64,000 bases of DNA from Massilia litorea (GTDB lineage: Bacteria; Pseudomonadota; Gammaproteobacteria; Burkholderiales; Burkholderiaceae_D), in contig NZ_CP062941.1 in NCBI RefSeq assembly GCF_015101885.1, forward strand, positions 558,001-622,000, in the 5' to 3' direction. The first letter of the stretch is position 1; the number at the start of each line of letters is the position of its first letter. Shown in pieces: positions 48,901 to 59,622 of the stretch. The notes beneath the pieces are model-generated. The model made no database searches. It saw nothing but the letters and a program-made list of their open reading frames with translations, and was not told the DNA's origin. A program made the translations under genes and the position numbers.

Positions 48901-49001
48901 CCGACATGGCGAACGGCCGGTGGCTCTTGTACAGGTCTGTCCCGAGGGACGTCGCGGTAATAGTGGCAGGCAAGCTCGGGGCCGCCTTGGCCATTTCGTA
49001 G
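45966..49001 (+). CDS. DruH-like protein, probable type III Druantia component
   Basis: 1011 residues, no membrane segment and no classical enzymatic motif visible. The N-terminus starts with a short Pro-rich lead and then WNARLLETFFSKACQGDEVW, the C-terminus is rich in beta-strand-like sequence (GRVYVLATRKENITRYGF; RISLPVVLERALVLCSG; VAVIVAGKLGAALA). Identification rests mainly on context and size: type III Druantia consists of a DruH of about this length followed by the giant DUF1998 helicase DruE, exactly the order here. Direct DruH homology was not tested. GC content is closer to the backbone than the left half of the island. It is followed 61 bp later by the helicase gene on the same strand. 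Confidence 0.6.
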   Translation: MPPLDVRGNAPPPDPFSLWNARLLETFFSKACQGDEVWLQIDSDELDLIGPDLGGDEGFLKAVQIGPAWPTFVKYGRFARGDAFDLVLRVQGLVKQRLYPASKPAGYVDPSLLSPVYRACKAPTYLPFLAALVRSSALSSHDGFYKHLRRALRLPDSWNSSHLAQIECAWDDLKSWTVETKGQFGRFVPRRLGGYAHIGVPRAQCIMSRRDCEESGRLFVMAGLRPGQEWSTKVAKDVISCAPGVLSASFKDALGYPELLEPIEDSLRSLFEEWDESGPMHSNQGGCNVSNDASASEEVELALGWHDADQQWQVHWRVPPFREGTEVVLERDGASWKVPVWGTERCSTVLDTTSGNVAAARTALEESATRNVHFKARLEEDGTAPASLGMFALPKAELRVLAWGTDYASQHEELQEQPLPRHGCAYLLAAPRVARQLLWWLEHEHVKHQMVDSAGLPPDWVLACLTDCGLLTEAQVGKLPGSVATNGIHRLLAIVGGRSISRASKRQYLSYDLPSIELDAPPGTTLQTDQALTAEEISSSVPGRKTGVRRFRLLLRDTAQKLFRITAVLGNRELGSATLRIAPDSGEQITLGRDFSLDPQGRPQPALSGLRGTLADASPQAAPVQTDPRLLTVDSLGHPSSALTISKHVSSPAALFLDSLARQGSMAYGTAKDQLARLLARNDEEVRADKVLLDLRCRGHVEIETSTKGHFTRVHAVPPTLYRLPLVAGGQPVCGILGTLLQQQWRTLFEQAGADVIHCDPPTAGLLPALRILVRDEASAARIAMAAGMASLPPQSVQIASWAATCEDVIIQIENGAVESIGALEHHPQRLHAGSGCFKDASSLAPQSGCDLFRMDDRDIIGGRVYVLATRKENITRYGFVRDSRWGVWIALRAFARFMEKNYSIDDACPWPIPYSDKDRTLFVPARISLPVVLERALVLCSGQAPDIAEADGHSVAGKLVIARRSDGKWLVATSHVYSDMANGRWLLYRSVPRDVAVIVAGKLGAALAIS

Positions 49002-49062
49002 TTGACATCTTGGGGGACAGACTTTCCGGCCCAGTTGGCTCCCCCACATTAGCGAGTAAAGC

Positions 49063-52000
49063 GTGAAAGATCCCATAGCGTCATTCGAGCACATTCAAGC
49101 CAGCATTAAGAGGTACATAACGTCGGCTTTCGGCACCAACTCTCCTACGTTCGAGCGCGACCGGAAGGCACTCCTCGACAAGGATGCGGTCTTGTTCCAG
49201 GAGCCTTTCGTGGAACCAATCCCTTCCTACGAGTCCGGCAAGACGCTGGCGGCGCTAGCCGGAGCGGACCTGCCGGGCATGACAACGGAAGCCAAGGAAG
49301 CATTCTGCTCTATTGCTAGCGCGGGGCTCTTCAAGGACGGCCATCCCCTATACGTGCACCAGCAACGCATGTTGCAGCAAGCCCTCGAGGGAAAGCATTG
49401 CGTCGTGGTTACCGGAACCGGTTCAGGTAAGACCGAGGCATTCCTGCTGCCAGTGCTAGCCAACCTAGCCAAGGAAGCGTTAGCGCCCAAGACAAGGTGG
49501 AGCAAGGCCAACCCGACCAGTGCTACCTGGACGAAGGCAAAGCCGCCAGCATGGGACGAGACCCATCGCAGGGTACGCGGTGAGGTCCGGCCGGCAGCCA
49601 TTCGCACCTTGATCCTCTACCCGATGAACGCCTTGGTCGAGGACCAGCTATCCCGGCTGCGCACTGCCTTGGATACGGACGAGGCCCACCACGCACAGGA
49701 CAGCGTCTTGGGCGGGAATCGCATCCGCTTTGGCCGCTACAACGGGTCGACGCCTGTTTCGGGCCATCCATTCAAGGCCGATGGATCACCGAACAAGAAG
49801 GTCCGCGAGCGGCTAGCGACGGCGCTCAGCGATGGAATCGGCGAATCAACAAGGATGAACGAGCGGATTCAATTGCTTCGCGAAGCGGCCAAAACGGCCG
49901 AGCTCTCGGGTGATAAAGACAATGTGAGGAAGGCCAGGAAGGAACTAGACGACGCGCTCGAGCAGGCGAGCTTCATCCCCCGCGTCGAACCCGCCGCCGG
50001 GGAGGTCTTCCACCGCTGGGAAATGCAGGCTGCGCCCCCGGACCTGTTGATCACGAACGTCAGCATGCTCTCGATCATGCTGATGCGCCATGCCCATCCT
50101 GGCATCATTCAAGACCGTGCCGACTCGCAGATGCTAGACATCACGCGGGAATGGCTTGCAGAGGATTCGTCACGTGTCTTCCAGCTCGTCATCGACGAGC
50201 TCCACCTCTACCGTGGTGCCTCCGGCACCGAGGTCGGCTACCTCGTCCGGTTGTTGCTAAACCGGCTCGGCCTGCAGCCCGACAGTGCCCAGCTCCAGAT
50301 TCTTGCGTCGAGTGCGTCGCTCGACGGCGAAAAAGATAGCACATACGAGTTCCTTGGGGGATTCTTCGGACTCACGCTCGGGCAGGCACGAGAACGCTTC
50401 TATGTCGAGGCCGGCACCCTGCTCCACCACGCCGCGACCGCGTCGCCAGCGATGGACGACAAGCTCACAGAAGCCTGCCTACACCTTGGGCAAGGGCTTG
50501 CCGAAGCAAGCATGGTCCCGGGCCCATGCGCCGTGGCCGCCCTGCTGGAATCACGCCCCGCCATCGGTGACACGGTCGTGGCCGGCTTCCGTTCCGACCG
50601 CTTGCGAGCGACCGCCCTGTCCGAGCTTGCGAAGCGCTGGTTCCCTCAGCTAAAGTCCCGCGCCGAAGCGCACCTGGCTACCAGGGGCCTGTTCTATGCG
50701 ATGGGCTCGATGCAGTCGCGGAACGCCGGTTTGCCGCGGCTCCGCTTCCACTGGATGGCAAAAAACGTCGATGGACTCTGGGCCACGCCGGTACTGGACC
50801 CATCGGACAACCGGCGTCGGGTCGGCCCCCTGTCCCCCGAGCCGGCGCTTTCTGCCAACGGCCATCGCCTGCTCGAGGTCCTCTATTGCGAGTGTTGCGG
50901 GACTCAACTGCTGTGCGGAAACAAGATTGTCCTCAACACGTCCCAGCTGGACCAGCCTCAAGGTGGTATGCCAGGGCGACCCTCGGGGCCGCCTTCATAC
51001 GAGCTGACTGCGTTGCCAACTCAGATAGACGGGCTACCCGAGTCGAGCACGGGAACCCGTACGGACGCCCGGCAATACAAGGATCTGGGTGTTATCTGGC
51101 TGGTCCCGCGGGACTGGAAGATAAGCGACCCGCGGGAATATAGTTGGGAGCAGGGTACCGAGGAGCGTAGCGACAATGGCAAGCCAGTAGGAAGGCGTAA
51201 ATCCGAATGGAAGCGGGCCGGCATCAATCGCCGCACCGGGATCGTCAGCCTCGGCAGCCGCGCTGAGTCCAGCGACGAGGAAGCTTGCCTCTGGTTTGCA
51301 TTGGGTGATGGCGACGATGAGCACGCGTTCCCGGCGATGCCGCAAAAGTGCCCTGCCTGCTTGATCGACTACTCCGAGAGGATCGGGCGGAGTTCCCCCG
51401 TTCGTTCCTTCGTGACCGGCCTTGGGGTGATGTCCCACCTGCTAGCGAAACACCTGATGGGGATACTACCCGAGGGGAAATCGCGACGCCTCGTCGCTTT
51501 CTCGGACAGCCGCGAAGCCGCGGCCAGTCTGGCCGTCGGTGTCGAGGACCAGCAATGGAGCCACTTGTTACGTGTGTTCCTCTACAGGGAACTACGGGAC
51601 GGCGCGTCGCGCGATACTGGCACTGCCAAGCAACGCGTACTGGCTGCGCTCGAGGCCGGCGACACCGCCGCTGCCCTTGAGGTCCTCCGCGATCGCAAGC
51701 AGCATCTGGACCCTCGATCGTACGAGGAGGTGCGGCGCTTCCATGTCGATGCCTCGTCTGCAATAGAATACCCCGAGCTGGGTTCCGTCGAGGTCGAGCA
51801 GGCAATCGAGAAAGTCCGCGGGCACCAACCGGGGTTCGTCCGGGTCGACGACATACTACGGGTTCCCGATCCCCGCGCCGGCGCAGGATTACCCCCCTTG
51901 TGGCGGGACCTCGTCGGCGCTGGGGTGAACCCGGGGGGAGCGTCCGTGGAGCAACGCACGGTCCGGCCGGGAAAGGACCGGCGCGATTGGACAGCCGTTC

Positions 52001-55000
52001 TGGAACGCGGCAGCGGCGTGGTAGAGCCACGCGTCACCGACGTATCGGAAGCCAACCTGCAGGACATAGCGGTGCTTGGCCAAAGCCTACGAAAGGTAGC
52101 CTGGCGTGCGCTGTCGGGCCGGCTCCTATACGACCTCGAAGCCCAGGGCCTGGGGTACCTTTGCATTGAGCCCACTACGAGCACGGCACCGATCCCTAGG
52201 ATGGGAAAAGCCTTCCGCGAAGCCTGCGATTCCATCATCCGCATCCTTGCGGAGGAACGGCAAACCGATCCTTCGCAGCGCCCTTACCCAGTCGACGCCT
52301 GGGCCGACGACCAACCTAACAGCTCATCCCGGAACATTGCAAAGAAGCGCGTACTTCGCTACCTCGAGGCCGTGGGCAGGAAAAACGCCGTGGACGCCGA
52401 GGTACTACGGGGCGGAGTCCGCGATGCATTGAAGGCAGCAGGGCACCAATCCGGCGGCGAATGGGGACTGGTTCGGATGGAGCACTTGTGGGTCCGGGTC
52501 GTCGGCGATAGTGCGAGCCCGTGGATTTGCCCAAACTGCAACCAAACCCATTGGCATGCATCGGCGGGGATATGCACTCGCTGCTACAAAACGCTTCCCA
52601 GCGGTCCTGACCTGTCCAGGCAAGCCCATACGATCACTGAGAGACACTACTATGCCCGCGAGGCCGACGACCCACGCGCGACATTCCGCATCCACGCGGA
52701 GGAGCTCACTGGCCAGACGATTGACCAAGCACAAAGGCAACGGCACTTCCGCGACATCTTCTTCGAGGACGACGAGATCCACGATATCGTAACGCGGAAG
52801 GCATATCCGAACGTAGATGCGATCGACCTGTTGTCGGTTACAACGACAATGGAGGTGGGCGTCGACATCGGTTCCCTGCAGTCGATCATGCAGGCCAACA
52901 TGCCTCCCGAGCGGTTCAATTACCAGCAGCGGGCCGGCCGCGCAGGGCGGAAAGGACAGCCATTTTCGGCGGCGTTGACATTCTGCCGCGGACAGTCGCA
53001 CGACCGGATCCACTTCGAGCACCCTGAAGAGATGACAGGGGGCATTCCCCCACAGCCCACCGTGGCCGTAGGGGATGAACAAAGGATCCTGGCGGAACGG
53101 CTGCTAGCGAAGGAAATCCTACGAAGGGCATTCCGGGATGCAGGACTGAGCTGGGCGGATACCAATGGCAAGCACGACGTTCATGGTGAATTCGGGATGG
53201 TCGACGACACGACACCGCGCCTAGCAATCTTGCAAGATTGGTTGTCTGCCCGCCGGCTCGAAGTCGAGGAAGTGGCAAGTGCGATCGCGGCCGGCACCCG
53301 GATCGATCTGGGTGCACTCGTAGCTGCAGCGAACGAGCTTCCACAACGTATCAAGGAGGCGATATCGAGCCAAGTCTTCGTCGAACCGACCCTTGCCTTC
53401 CGCCTTGCCGAGGCGGGTGTCTTGCCGATGTATGGCATGCCAACCACGGTTCGCAACTTGTATTTCTCATTCCCCGACACGAACGAGCCAAGATCGCTGG
53501 ACCGTCCATTCGATCAGGCAGTCTCCGAATTCGTGCCAGGATCGAGCCGTACTTGGGACAAGCGTCAAATCTTGCCAAAAGGCCTCTGTGGCGAACCCCA
53601 ATACAATCCGGGGTCGAAGCGATGGGAGGCAGCTGGCCCCGCAGTAGGAGCGGCCTATGCCCAGCTGTTCTGCCCCGACTGCAGACAACTGCAGGTACAA
53701 GTTGTCCAGTCTGGCTCGCTGGAGCCAACGCAAGCGACCGAATGGTGGAAGGCGGACTACTTAAAGAAACCTGCGCTTGTCGGCTGCCCATGTTGTGGCT
53801 CTGCGAATGCGCAGCCATTCATGGCCGTTGCGCCCCGCGCCTTTGTTTCCGACCTCGACACGAACAAGGGTGCCGGGCGGTGGGAAGATGCTCGTAAACG
53901 CCCCGGATTCCCGGTAGTGATGTCACCTGAACTCGGGGGCGCTGCTACCTACGTCAATAAGTTAAACGGCACGGTCGCACTGGGCAGGCAGGTCAGGGTC
54001 TTCAGGACGAATACGAACGGCAACAGGTTGTTCGGGTTCTCTAACGCAGACTGGATCGGACCTAAGGCGACGGGATACCCGCTAGCGGGCGCGCTCTGGT
54101 ATGACGACCAAGACACCCCGCAACGGCGCGTAGCTCTTACCTCCCCGAAGACGACCGATGTCCTCGGGATAAGGATGACAGACGGCATGGGTATCGGCTT
54201 CTTCGACGATAGCCGCGCCCTTGCACGGCGCCGTGCAGCCTGGTATTCCGCTGCGACCATCCTGCAAAGGGCCATTGCACTCGAACTCGACATTGACTCG
54301 CTCGACATCGAGATTGCTTCGGTGCACAGGTTTGCAAGTAACCTCGATCTAGGAGCGGAGCTCTATCTTGCCGATGCCCATCCAAACGGGGCTGGGCTGG
54401 TCGATTGGGCACATGACAACTGGGAAGACTTGCTGGAGGGGTGCGTCCTCGGCAGGGGACCCGCGTCAAGGATGGGGGCGAGCTTGCGCAAAGCATGGGA
54501 GCGCTGTGCCTCGGAGCCTTGGCGAGGACCGGAAACGCTACTCCGGGGCTACCGCAACCGTCCATTGCATGGCCTCCTCGACTGGCAACTTGGCATTGAG
54601 ATGCTTGCAACCATGTTCAGCAAGGAGTACCGGCCAGGGCTGGATACGGCAATTTCCGGGCGCGACGGGCATCCTGTCGCCATGCCCCGGTGGCTGGAAC
54701 TTGCGGAAGGCGTCGCCCGGCGGTACCGCGAAGCGTTCCCTACAGCCAGCGCCCCGCTTCCCGCCATGGCACCACTTCCTGGCTGGAGAGAACCGGGAAG
54801 CGCCAACATCGTTTCCCTCGTCGTCCACCCCCTATGCGATGAGCAACCCGGGGGAAAGAACCTGCTCGCTTCCTGCAAGGAATGGGCTGCGGCAAACGGG
54901 ATCGAGTGGATCCGTCTGATCGACTCCTTTAACCTGTCGCGGCGGATGGCATGGGTTCGCGCGAACCTTGGTGAATTCCGCACCATCGATACCTCAGGCA

Positions 55001-55302
55001 TGCCACTAGCACCGTTCGGGGCCGGTCACGCTAGTCCGCCCCCGGCCGCGCCAGGTGAGACGTTCGAGCACGCGGGCCGGAGGTACGAGCACGTTGGTGC
55101 AACACCCTTCACGCATGCTAGTCCCGGCGATTGGCTGGCGAGGGCCAAGGATGGGAAGTTTCACCAAATCATCGTGCGCCGGGCGCCGGGTGCGGCGGCA
55201 CCCATGGTTTTCGTTGCAGGGGGTAAGAGGCTCCTAGAGGCAGATGCAGCCGGGCTGGAGGTTTTTGCACGATACATGAACCCGAACGAAGGAAGCAGGT
55301 GA
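49063..55302 (+). CDS. DruE-like giant helicase with DUF1998 domain
   Basis: 2079 residues from GTG 49063. Superfamily 2 helicase core: Q-like region YVHQQRML (near 97), Walker A GTGSGKT (118-124), [17 protein letters not shown] (378-381); C-terminal core with [24 protein letters not shown] (from 1263) and [10 protein letters not shown] (from 1289). Cysteine pairs at about 609, 1156, 1537 and 1575 suggest zinc-binding knuckles. The DUF1998 signature [17 protein letters not shown] is near 1767. Size and domain order fit DruE of Druantia anti-phage systems. DISARM DrmA/DrmB carry similar parts in two shorter proteins, so a single chain argues for Druantia. Its stop overlaps the start of the next gene. 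Confidence 0.8.
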   Translation: MKDPIASFEHIQASIKRYITSAFGTNSPTFERDRKALLDKDAVLFQEPFVEPIPSYESGKTLAALAGADLPGMTTEAKEAFCSIASAGLFKDGHPLYVHQQRMLQQALEGKHCVVVTGTGSGKTEAFLLPVLANLAKEALAPKTRWSKANPTSATWTKAKPPAWDETHRRVRGEVRPAAIRTLILYPMNALVEDQLSRLRTALDTDEAHHAQDSVLGGNRIRFGRYNGSTPVSGHPFKADGSPNKKVRERLATALSDGIGESTRMNERIQLLREAAKTAELSGDKDNVRKARKELDDALEQASFIPRVEPAAGEVFHRWEMQAAPPDLLITNVSMLSIMLMRHAHPGIIQDRADSQMLDITREWLAEDSSRVFQLVIDELHLYRGASGTEVGYLVRLLLNRLGLQPDSAQLQILASSASLDGEKDSTYEFLGGFFGLTLGQARERFYVEAGTLLHHAATASPAMDDKLTEACLHLGQGLAEASMVPGPCAVAALLESRPAIGDTVVAGFRSDRLRATALSELAKRWFPQLKSRAEAHLATRGLFYAMGSMQSRNAGLPRLRFHWMAKNVDGLWATPVLDPSDNRRRVGPLSPEPALSANGHRLLEVLYCECCGTQLLCGNKIVLNTSQLDQPQGGMPGRPSGPPSYELTALPTQIDGLPESSTGTRTDARQYKDLGVIWLVPRDWKISDPREYSWEQGTEERSDNGKPVGRRKSEWKRAGINRRTGIVSLGSRAESSDEEACLWFALGDGDDEHAFPAMPQKCPACLIDYSERIGRSSPVRSFVTGLGVMSHLLAKHLMGILPEGKSRRLVAFSDSREAAASLAVGVEDQQWSHLLRVFLYRELRDGASRDTGTAKQRVLAALEAGDTAAALEVLRDRKQHLDPRSYEEVRRFHVDASSAIEYPELGSVEVEQAIEKVRGHQPGFVRVDDILRVPDPRAGAGLPPLWRDLVGAGVNPGGASVEQRTVRPGKDRRDWTAVLERGSGVVEPRVTDVSEANLQDIAVLGQSLRKVAWRALSGRLLYDLEAQGLGYLCIEPTTSTAPIPRMGKAFREACDSIIRILAEERQTDPSQRPYPVDAWADDQPNSSSRNIAKKRVLRYLEAVGRKNAVDAEVLRGGVRDALKAAGHQSGGEWGLVRMEHLWVRVVGDSASPWICPNCNQTHWHASAGICTRCYKTLPSGPDLSRQAHTITERHYYAREADDPRATFRIHAEELTGQTIDQAQRQRHFRDIFFEDDEIHDIVTRKAYPNVDAIDLLSVTTTMEVGVDIGSLQSIMQANMPPERFNYQQRAGRAGRKGQPFSAALTFCRGQSHDRIHFEHPEEMTGGIPPQPTVAVGDEQRILAERLLAKEILRRAFRDAGLSWADTNGKHDVHGEFGMVDDTTPRLAILQDWLSARRLEVEEVASAIAAGTRIDLGALVAAANELPQRIKEAISSQVFVEPTLAFRLAEAGVLPMYGMPTTVRNLYFSFPDTNEPRSLDRPFDQAVSEFVPGSSRTWDKRQILPKGLCGEPQYNPGSKRWEAAGPAVGAAYAQLFCPDCRQLQVQVVQSGSLEPTQATEWWKADYLKKPALVGCPCCGSANAQPFMAVAPRAFVSDLDTNKGAGRWEDARKRPGFPVVMSPELGGAATYVNKLNGTVALGRQVRVFRTNTNGNRLFGFSNADWIGPKATGYPLAGALWYDDQDTPQRRVALTSPKTTDVLGIRMTDGMGIGFFDDSRALARRRAAWYSAATILQRAIALELDIDSLDIEIASVHRFASNLDLGAELYLADAHPNGAGLVDWAHDNWEDLLEGCVLGRGPASRMGASLRKAWERCASEPWRGPETLLRGYRNRPLHGLLDWQLGIEMLATMFSKEYRPGLDTAISGRDGHPVAMPRWLELAEGVARRYREAFPTASAPLPAMAPLPGWREPGSANIVSLVVHPLCDEQPGGKNLLASCKEWAAANGIEWIRLIDSFNLSRRMAWVRANLGEFRTIDTSGMPLAPFGAGHASPPPAAPGETFEHAGRRYEHVGATPFTHASPGDWLARAKDGKFHQIIVRRAPGAAAPMVFVAGGKRLLEADAAGLEVFARYMNPNEGSR

Positions 55303-56978
55303 TGGCGCGCATACTTGGTCCACTCCCGGCAGACGCGTCCGAGCGGAAGCTTTTGCGACAATTGCAAAAGCAGCTTCCGCAGCCATGGGTTGTACTTTCG
55401 AACGTGACTTGGGCGACCAAAGACGAGTCAGGCATCGTCTCGGACGGGCAATCCGACTTCGTAGTGCTAGTTCCGGGCTCGGGCATGGTCATTGTCGAGG
55501 TAAAGGGTTCTAGGGAAATTTGGATCGATCAAGACGGGATGTGGTACCGCCGTGGCCACGATGGCGAAGCAATACTGGTATCACCTTCCCCCCCAGAACA
55601 GGCCATGAAGAACATGTACAAGCTCGCAAGGATCGTCGAGCAAAAGGGCCTCTGGCCAAAGTTCCCCGGACGCTATTCATGGGTCGTTGCCTATCCCAAC
55701 GGCATCGCAAGTAACATGCCGTCCATGTTTGATTCGTCGACAATGGTTACTAGCCTCAACCTCCACCAACTTGAGGCGCGCATCCGGCATGCGCTCACGC
55801 AGCGGGGCTCTGACGGGAAATCCGAGTCATTTACGATAGGCGTTGCGGAGAAGGTCGCGGCAATCCTAACGAGCCAGCCCTTCGCGGTGACTAAGGCCGA
55901 TACCGCAGCCAACGTTCAGGATGACTTGGAGCTGATCGAGACGCTAACGCGGCAGCAATTCTCGGCCCTTAGGGGAATATTCGAATTCCCGCATGTCGCG
56001 GTAACGGGGCCGGCGGGATCAGGCAAGACGCTGCTGGCTATTTGGCGGCTGCAGGCATTGGTCGAAGCCGGGAAGAAGGCGCTGTATGTCTGCTTCAACA
56101 AGAAGCTTGCTGAGTCGCTCCGGAACCGGAACCCCGACCTTGCTTCAAACATCACAAGCGTTGACAAGTTCTTCATGGAGTTCTGCCAGCATCCGGCCAT
56201 CTCGGGTGAGCCAAGCCATTTCTTTAAAGAGGCACTACCCGAACAAGCGTTCGGGCAAGCGGCAATGTGCGACGACGACGACAAGTACGACGCAATCATC
56301 GTAGACGAAGGACAGGATTTCGGCGACCTTCGGCTGTATGCGCTGCTCGAGCTCCTCCGGCCGGGCGACTCGGGGTGGGTAATCTTTACGGACCGCCGTC
56401 AGGATTTGTTCAAGGTCGGTGGAGGAGACGCCTTCGGTGCCGATGTCATCTTCAAGCTATACCACAACTGCCGAAATACCGTCCGGGTGAACAGCGCGAC
56501 CAATGCGTTTATCGGTCTTGACGAGATAGCCTCGATGCCGGGAATGCCAGCGGGCGAGGTACCTGAGATCACGGCATGCGCCGACAATAGGTCGATGGCC
56601 AGCAAGGCATGGGAGCTGGCGCACCGATGGAGCACAGACCGGGGAGTCGTGATCCTCTCCCCGTATTCGCTCAAGAACTCATGCATGGCTGACTATCCCA
56701 AAGGGCATGGGATGTCCTTGACAGAGGACCTATCGAGCATGGGCCTGCCAGGTCAGGTTTGCTTCTCGACAATCCGCAGCTTCAAGGGTATCGAGGCGCC
56801 AGCCGTGATCCTCGTTGACGCGGGAATTCCTGTGAACGGCCCTGGCAGCACCTTCTACATGGAAGACTTGTATGTCGCTTGCACGCGCCCGACCGCACGC
56901 CTAGCAATTCTCTCCAAGACCAACGAAGCAAGTGAGTGGTTCAAGGACCGGATCGTCCGGAATGGCAAAGCTTGTTAG
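55302..56978 (+). CDS. NERD nuclease-UvrD-like helicase fusion
   Basis: 558 residues. The start ATG shares its A with the TGA of the DruE-like gene, so translation is coupled. An N-terminal NERD domain (about 1-150) has the PD-(D/E)XK pattern: Asp52 in GQSDFVVL and Glu66-x-Lys68 in VIVEVKGS. The rest is a superfamily 1 helicase: Walker A GPAGSGKT (236-243), Walker B IIVDEGQDF (Asp335-Glu336), the FKGIEAPAVILVDAG motif and YVACTRPTARLAIL at the end. Similar nuclease-helicases act alone in anti-phage defence (Nhi-like). Placement as third gene of a Druantia-like operon is not part of the type III scheme as I know it. Confidence 0.88.
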   Translation: MARILGPLPADASERKLLRQLQKQLPQPWVVLSNVTWATKDESGIVSDGQSDFVVLVPGSGMVIVEVKGSREIWIDQDGMWYRRGHDGEAILVSPSPPEQAMKNMYKLARIVEQKGLWPKFPGRYSWVVAYPNGIASNMPSMFDSSTMVTSLNLHQLEARIRHALTQRGSDGKSESFTIGVAEKVAAILTSQPFAVTKADTAANVQDDLELIETLTRQQFSALRGIFEFPHVAVTGPAGSGKTLLAIWRLQALVEAGKKALYVCFNKKLAESLRNRNPDLASNITSVDKFFMEFCQHPAISGEPSHFFKEALPEQAFGQAAMCDDDDKYDAIIVDEGQDFGDLRLYALLELLRPGDSGWVIFTDRRQDLFKVGGGDAFGADVIFKLYHNCRNTVRVNSATNAFIGLDEIASMPGMPAGEVPEITACADNRSMASKAWELAHRWSTDRGVVILSPYSLKNSCMADYPKGHGMSLTEDLSSMGLPGQVCFSTIRSFKGIEAPAVILVDAGIPVNGPGSTFYMEDLYVACTRPTARLAILSKTNEASEWFKDRIVRNGKAC

Positions 56979-57793
56979 ACGGTTGCAGCGCGGTAAGATG
57001 AAGTGCTAGTAGGGAGAGAATGCAGTTGCTGCCACGTGGTGCCACACAACGTCGCGGACCTTCCTAGCTTTGGCGAAACCATTACGCAATCAATTGCGCA
57101 CGTACCCTACAGCGGATTTACACGTCGTACTCTGCGGCGTAGTTACATAACCAACCTACACGTGCGACAAGGCCAAGGCTGCGAGTAGGTCCGCGAACGT
57201 TCTAACGATATGCCCTGCCGGCCGGGGAGCCTACAGCTCTCAGGCCAATGTTTCGCTTGTGGTCGGCACGACAGTTCGTGATGCCGGATACGTAGGTCGT
57301 CAGGGAATCCGCGGCCTTTAGCCTTCGTCGAGCACACCGGTCGGGTCTAGCATGGGATGCCGGGAACTCGCCAACGTGCCGCGAGATTGATCGGATTTCA
57401 CTTACTTCCGGATAATGGCGTAAGACGCGCTCGACCTGTGTACGCCAGCCTTCTGGCAAATTGTTGCTTCTCTGCATTTCTAACATCAGTTACCGTACCC
57501 ACACTAGGGCCCGAGTCCTCCCTTTTGGCATTGCCAATGCGCTGTACTCCTTTTGTTCGCAATTTGTCATATGCTACTTCCGGCAGACCGGGATTGACAA
57601 GGAATTGTCCTTGCAGCACCCCTCCGGTCCTTCTCACACTCTAGCCGCTTACCCTTGCCGCTCTCAGGTATGAGACATGGAAACGCTTCACTGGGGCGAG
57701 GAGGAAAGCCAAGGCAAGCGGCGAGCTGCCATGGATGCAAAGACGGTGGAAGTGGGAGATACGGACTAGCCAGAAATGGCTCCAGCTCTTGTC
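56979..57793. other. gap between defence operon and restriction group
   Basis: Contains 12-mer copy 7 (57086-57097). Frames such as 57202-57486 (minus) and 57357-57644 (plus) have no family features and poor starts, so I do not call genes. Convergent transcription arrives from both sides, but I see no strong terminator hairpin. Confidence 0.45.
57086..57097 (+). repeat. island 12-mer repeat, copy 7
   Basis: GCAATCAATTGC about 110 bp after the NERD-helicase stop, before the restriction group. Confidence 0.9.
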
Positions 57794-58378
57794 TTAGCCG
57801 GGCGCCCCTGCCGTGCGTTGCGGTGATAACCAGCGTGCAGCCACGTGCTTTAACGGCTCAAGTTGGTTGATCCGCACATTTATACAGCTGGTCCAAAAGC
57901 GCGTCCCGTTTGCCGGGTCGACCTCGCCAGCGCGCCAAACCTTCCCGTTGCTCTCGAGGTTCGCAAGAGTTATAGCACCCAGAACGTGCGCATATTTATA
58001 ACGACGAATGTCGAGCGATTTGCCAAAGGTCTTGTCGCGTTGCAGCGATACGAACAAATAATAATCCGGCAACTGGTGCTGGTGGTTATATTCGGGGACG
58101 GAACAATCGTAAGCGGGGCGTGGAGGGACGGTACGATCCTTGGTCTTGACGTCGATCGTGATCCCGCACGGCAGCCGATAATCATGCGTAGTTAAGTATG
58201 TTTCGTTTTTGAACAGTATGTCGTTCCGGCACATCCAATGTTCTGCCGCGACTTCTCCCAAGCATCCAAGTTGGTTTGCCGCGCGCCCCCTACGCGAGTT
58301 CGCATAAACAGGGTTTCTGATCGCACGCGCGTCTGCCTCTGTCCACATCTCTTCGTTGCACTCTATAGTGAAAAACAT
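57794..58378 (-). CDS. PD-(D/E)XK-like protein next to restriction enzyme
   Basis: 194 residues from ATG 58378, preferred over the ATG four codons upstream because GAGGGA lies at the right distance. GCLGEVAAEHWM near 40, followed by ITIDVKTKDR near 74, gives the E ... D-x-K arrangement of PD-(D/E)XK nuclease folds. No specific family is recognised; phage- and island-borne nucleases or resolvase-like proteins share this layout. It lies 59 bp downstream of the MvaI-like restriction gene on the same strand, so it may be co-expressed as an accessory nuclease or be an unrelated neighbour. Confidence 0.5.
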   Translation of the reverse strand: MFFTIECNEEMWTEADARAIRNPVYANSRRGRAANQLGCLGEVAAEHWMCRNDILFKNETYLTTHDYRLPCGITIDVKTKDRTVPPRPAYDCSVPEYNHQHQLPDYYLFVSLQRDKTFGKSLDIRRYKYAHVLGAITLANLESNGKVWRAGEVDPANGTRFWTSCINVRINQLEPLKHVAARWLSPQRTAGAPG

Positions 58379-58437
58379 GTGTTCCCTCATCCACGATAAG
58401 CGGTCATAAAATAGTTTAAATTGTACTATCAGCAGGC

Positions 58438-59622
58438 TTAGAGATTATATTTCTTCCAGATTGGGAATAGCATAGGTAGGTCCCCCGGCCAGATCTTGAA
58501 GAGGTACCCATGGTCCCTGATACGCGAACCGCTCAGTGACATAGTCAGGTCCAGCGTGACCGTGCCATTCGCGATTGCCGGGCTAAGGTTGGCTGCGAGG
58601 GGTTTGATTGTGTGGACAATTGAGTGATAATGAAAACATTCGACACCGTCAACCAGTCCCGCGTCCGCCTTCACCCAGAAACTTTCAGGGTGTTTCTGCT
58701 GTAGTCTCGCGCGCAGCTCCGCAAGTTGCCAAGAAAAAACGTTGCTGGAAGTAATACTGCCATGGTGAAGCAGCTTCAGTTGGCCCGCATCCGCGTCAAT
58801 ATGGAGCATTAAACCTTGTGAGTTGGGTTTAATGGCGTCTACCGTGCAATACAGTTGTCGGCGACCTTCCGCGGGATAACCATATTCCATTAACACTTCA
58901 CGCGCAGGCTTGCTGTCGGGATGATTCCACTGTGGAACCTGCGAGAACAAGTTAACCCTGTTTTTTGCTACCGCCCGTTTCCTGTTATGCCTGCTGGCCT
59001 TAATCTCGATACCATGATAGTCAGGCGTTTTTTTACTATTTGAAGCGATTCCGAGGAGGTATTCCAATGTCGCCCCGACGCCTGTGTCCCCGCTGCGGAC
59101 CGTTCTAACGGGACCTTGACTCGAGATGGCTTTGATTTTCCCGAGGAGCTCTATCGCCGTGGAAGAAAGGAAGTTATTTGCTGCGGCAACGACGCTTCCC
59201 AAAGGAGTGCTAGGATCCCCGAGCGACCCGAGCAAAATAGGATCGCTAACATTTACGATATAAAGGCGATTACTAACGTGCACTAAAGCCAGAACATCAT
59301 CCGCACGTGCGTAGGCTTTTAAATTATAGAAACAAGTGCGCGGGTCACCCTTTTTGGTGACGGGACGGTAGAGCGATATGGTGGTGGGAACGAAACCATT
59401 TTCTGTAACATACTCAGCAGCGAGCGTCCGTTTCTCGCCTTGCGGCTGTGAAGCGAAATCGTGAATTCCCTCGGCTGCAAGGAAGTCGCGGAACGGCTCG
59501 GTAGCATCGATGATGCTCTTCGTTAGTGCCGTTGCAGTCGGGGAGACCAGCGCTGTAGGAATGCCGTGCTCGCCAAATAGGCGGAGAACATTCTTCGAAA
59601 AGTTGGGCGGGACAAACTGCAT
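58438..59622 (-). CDS. MvaI/BcnI-family restriction endonuclease
   Basis: 394 residues. The family core is clear: SGDTGVGATLEYLLGIASNS around Glu187, then TPDYHGIEIKASR with Asp201, Glu206 and Lys208 as probable catalytic residues of the PD-(D/E)XK site, followed by NLFSQVPQW. MvaI and BcnI are monomeric nickase-type enzymes that cut CCWGG and CCSGG. The N-terminal 170 residues are an extra domain. The gene follows the methyltransferase on the same strand after a 490-bp gap. With the C5 methyltransferase and Vsr beside it, the target is likely a CCNGG-type site, but the sequence does not prove it. Confidence 0.85.
   Translation of the reverse strand: MQFVPPNFSKNVLRLFGEHGIPTALVSPTATALTKSIIDATEPFRDFLAAEGIHDFASQPQGEKRTLAAEYVTENGFVPTTISLYRPVTKKGDPRTCFYNLKAYARADDVLALVHVSNRLYIVNVSDPILLGSLGDPSTPLGSVVAAANNFLSSTAIELLGKIKAISSQGPVRTVRSGDTGVGATLEYLLGIASNSKKTPDYHGIEIKASRHNRKRAVAKNRVNLFSQVPQWNHPDSKPAREVLMEYGYPAEGRRQLYCTVDAIKPNSQGLMLHIDADAGQLKLLHHGSITSSNVFSWQLAELRARLQQKHPESFWVKADAGLVDGVECFHYHSIVHTIKPLAANLSPAIANGTVTLDLTMSLSGSRIRDHGYLFKIWPGDLPMLFPIWKKYNL

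Noticed and set aside
45966..55302. DISARM system
   Set aside because: DISARM has separate DrmA helicase and DrmB DUF1998 proteins, often with DrmC; here one 2079-residue chain carries helicase and DUF1998, preceded by a DruH-sized protein, and the methyltransferase is on the other strand in its own restriction group.
57202..57644. Two open frames in the gap after the defence operon
   Set aside because: Both lack good starts and domain features and overlap on opposite strands; they look like chance frames.
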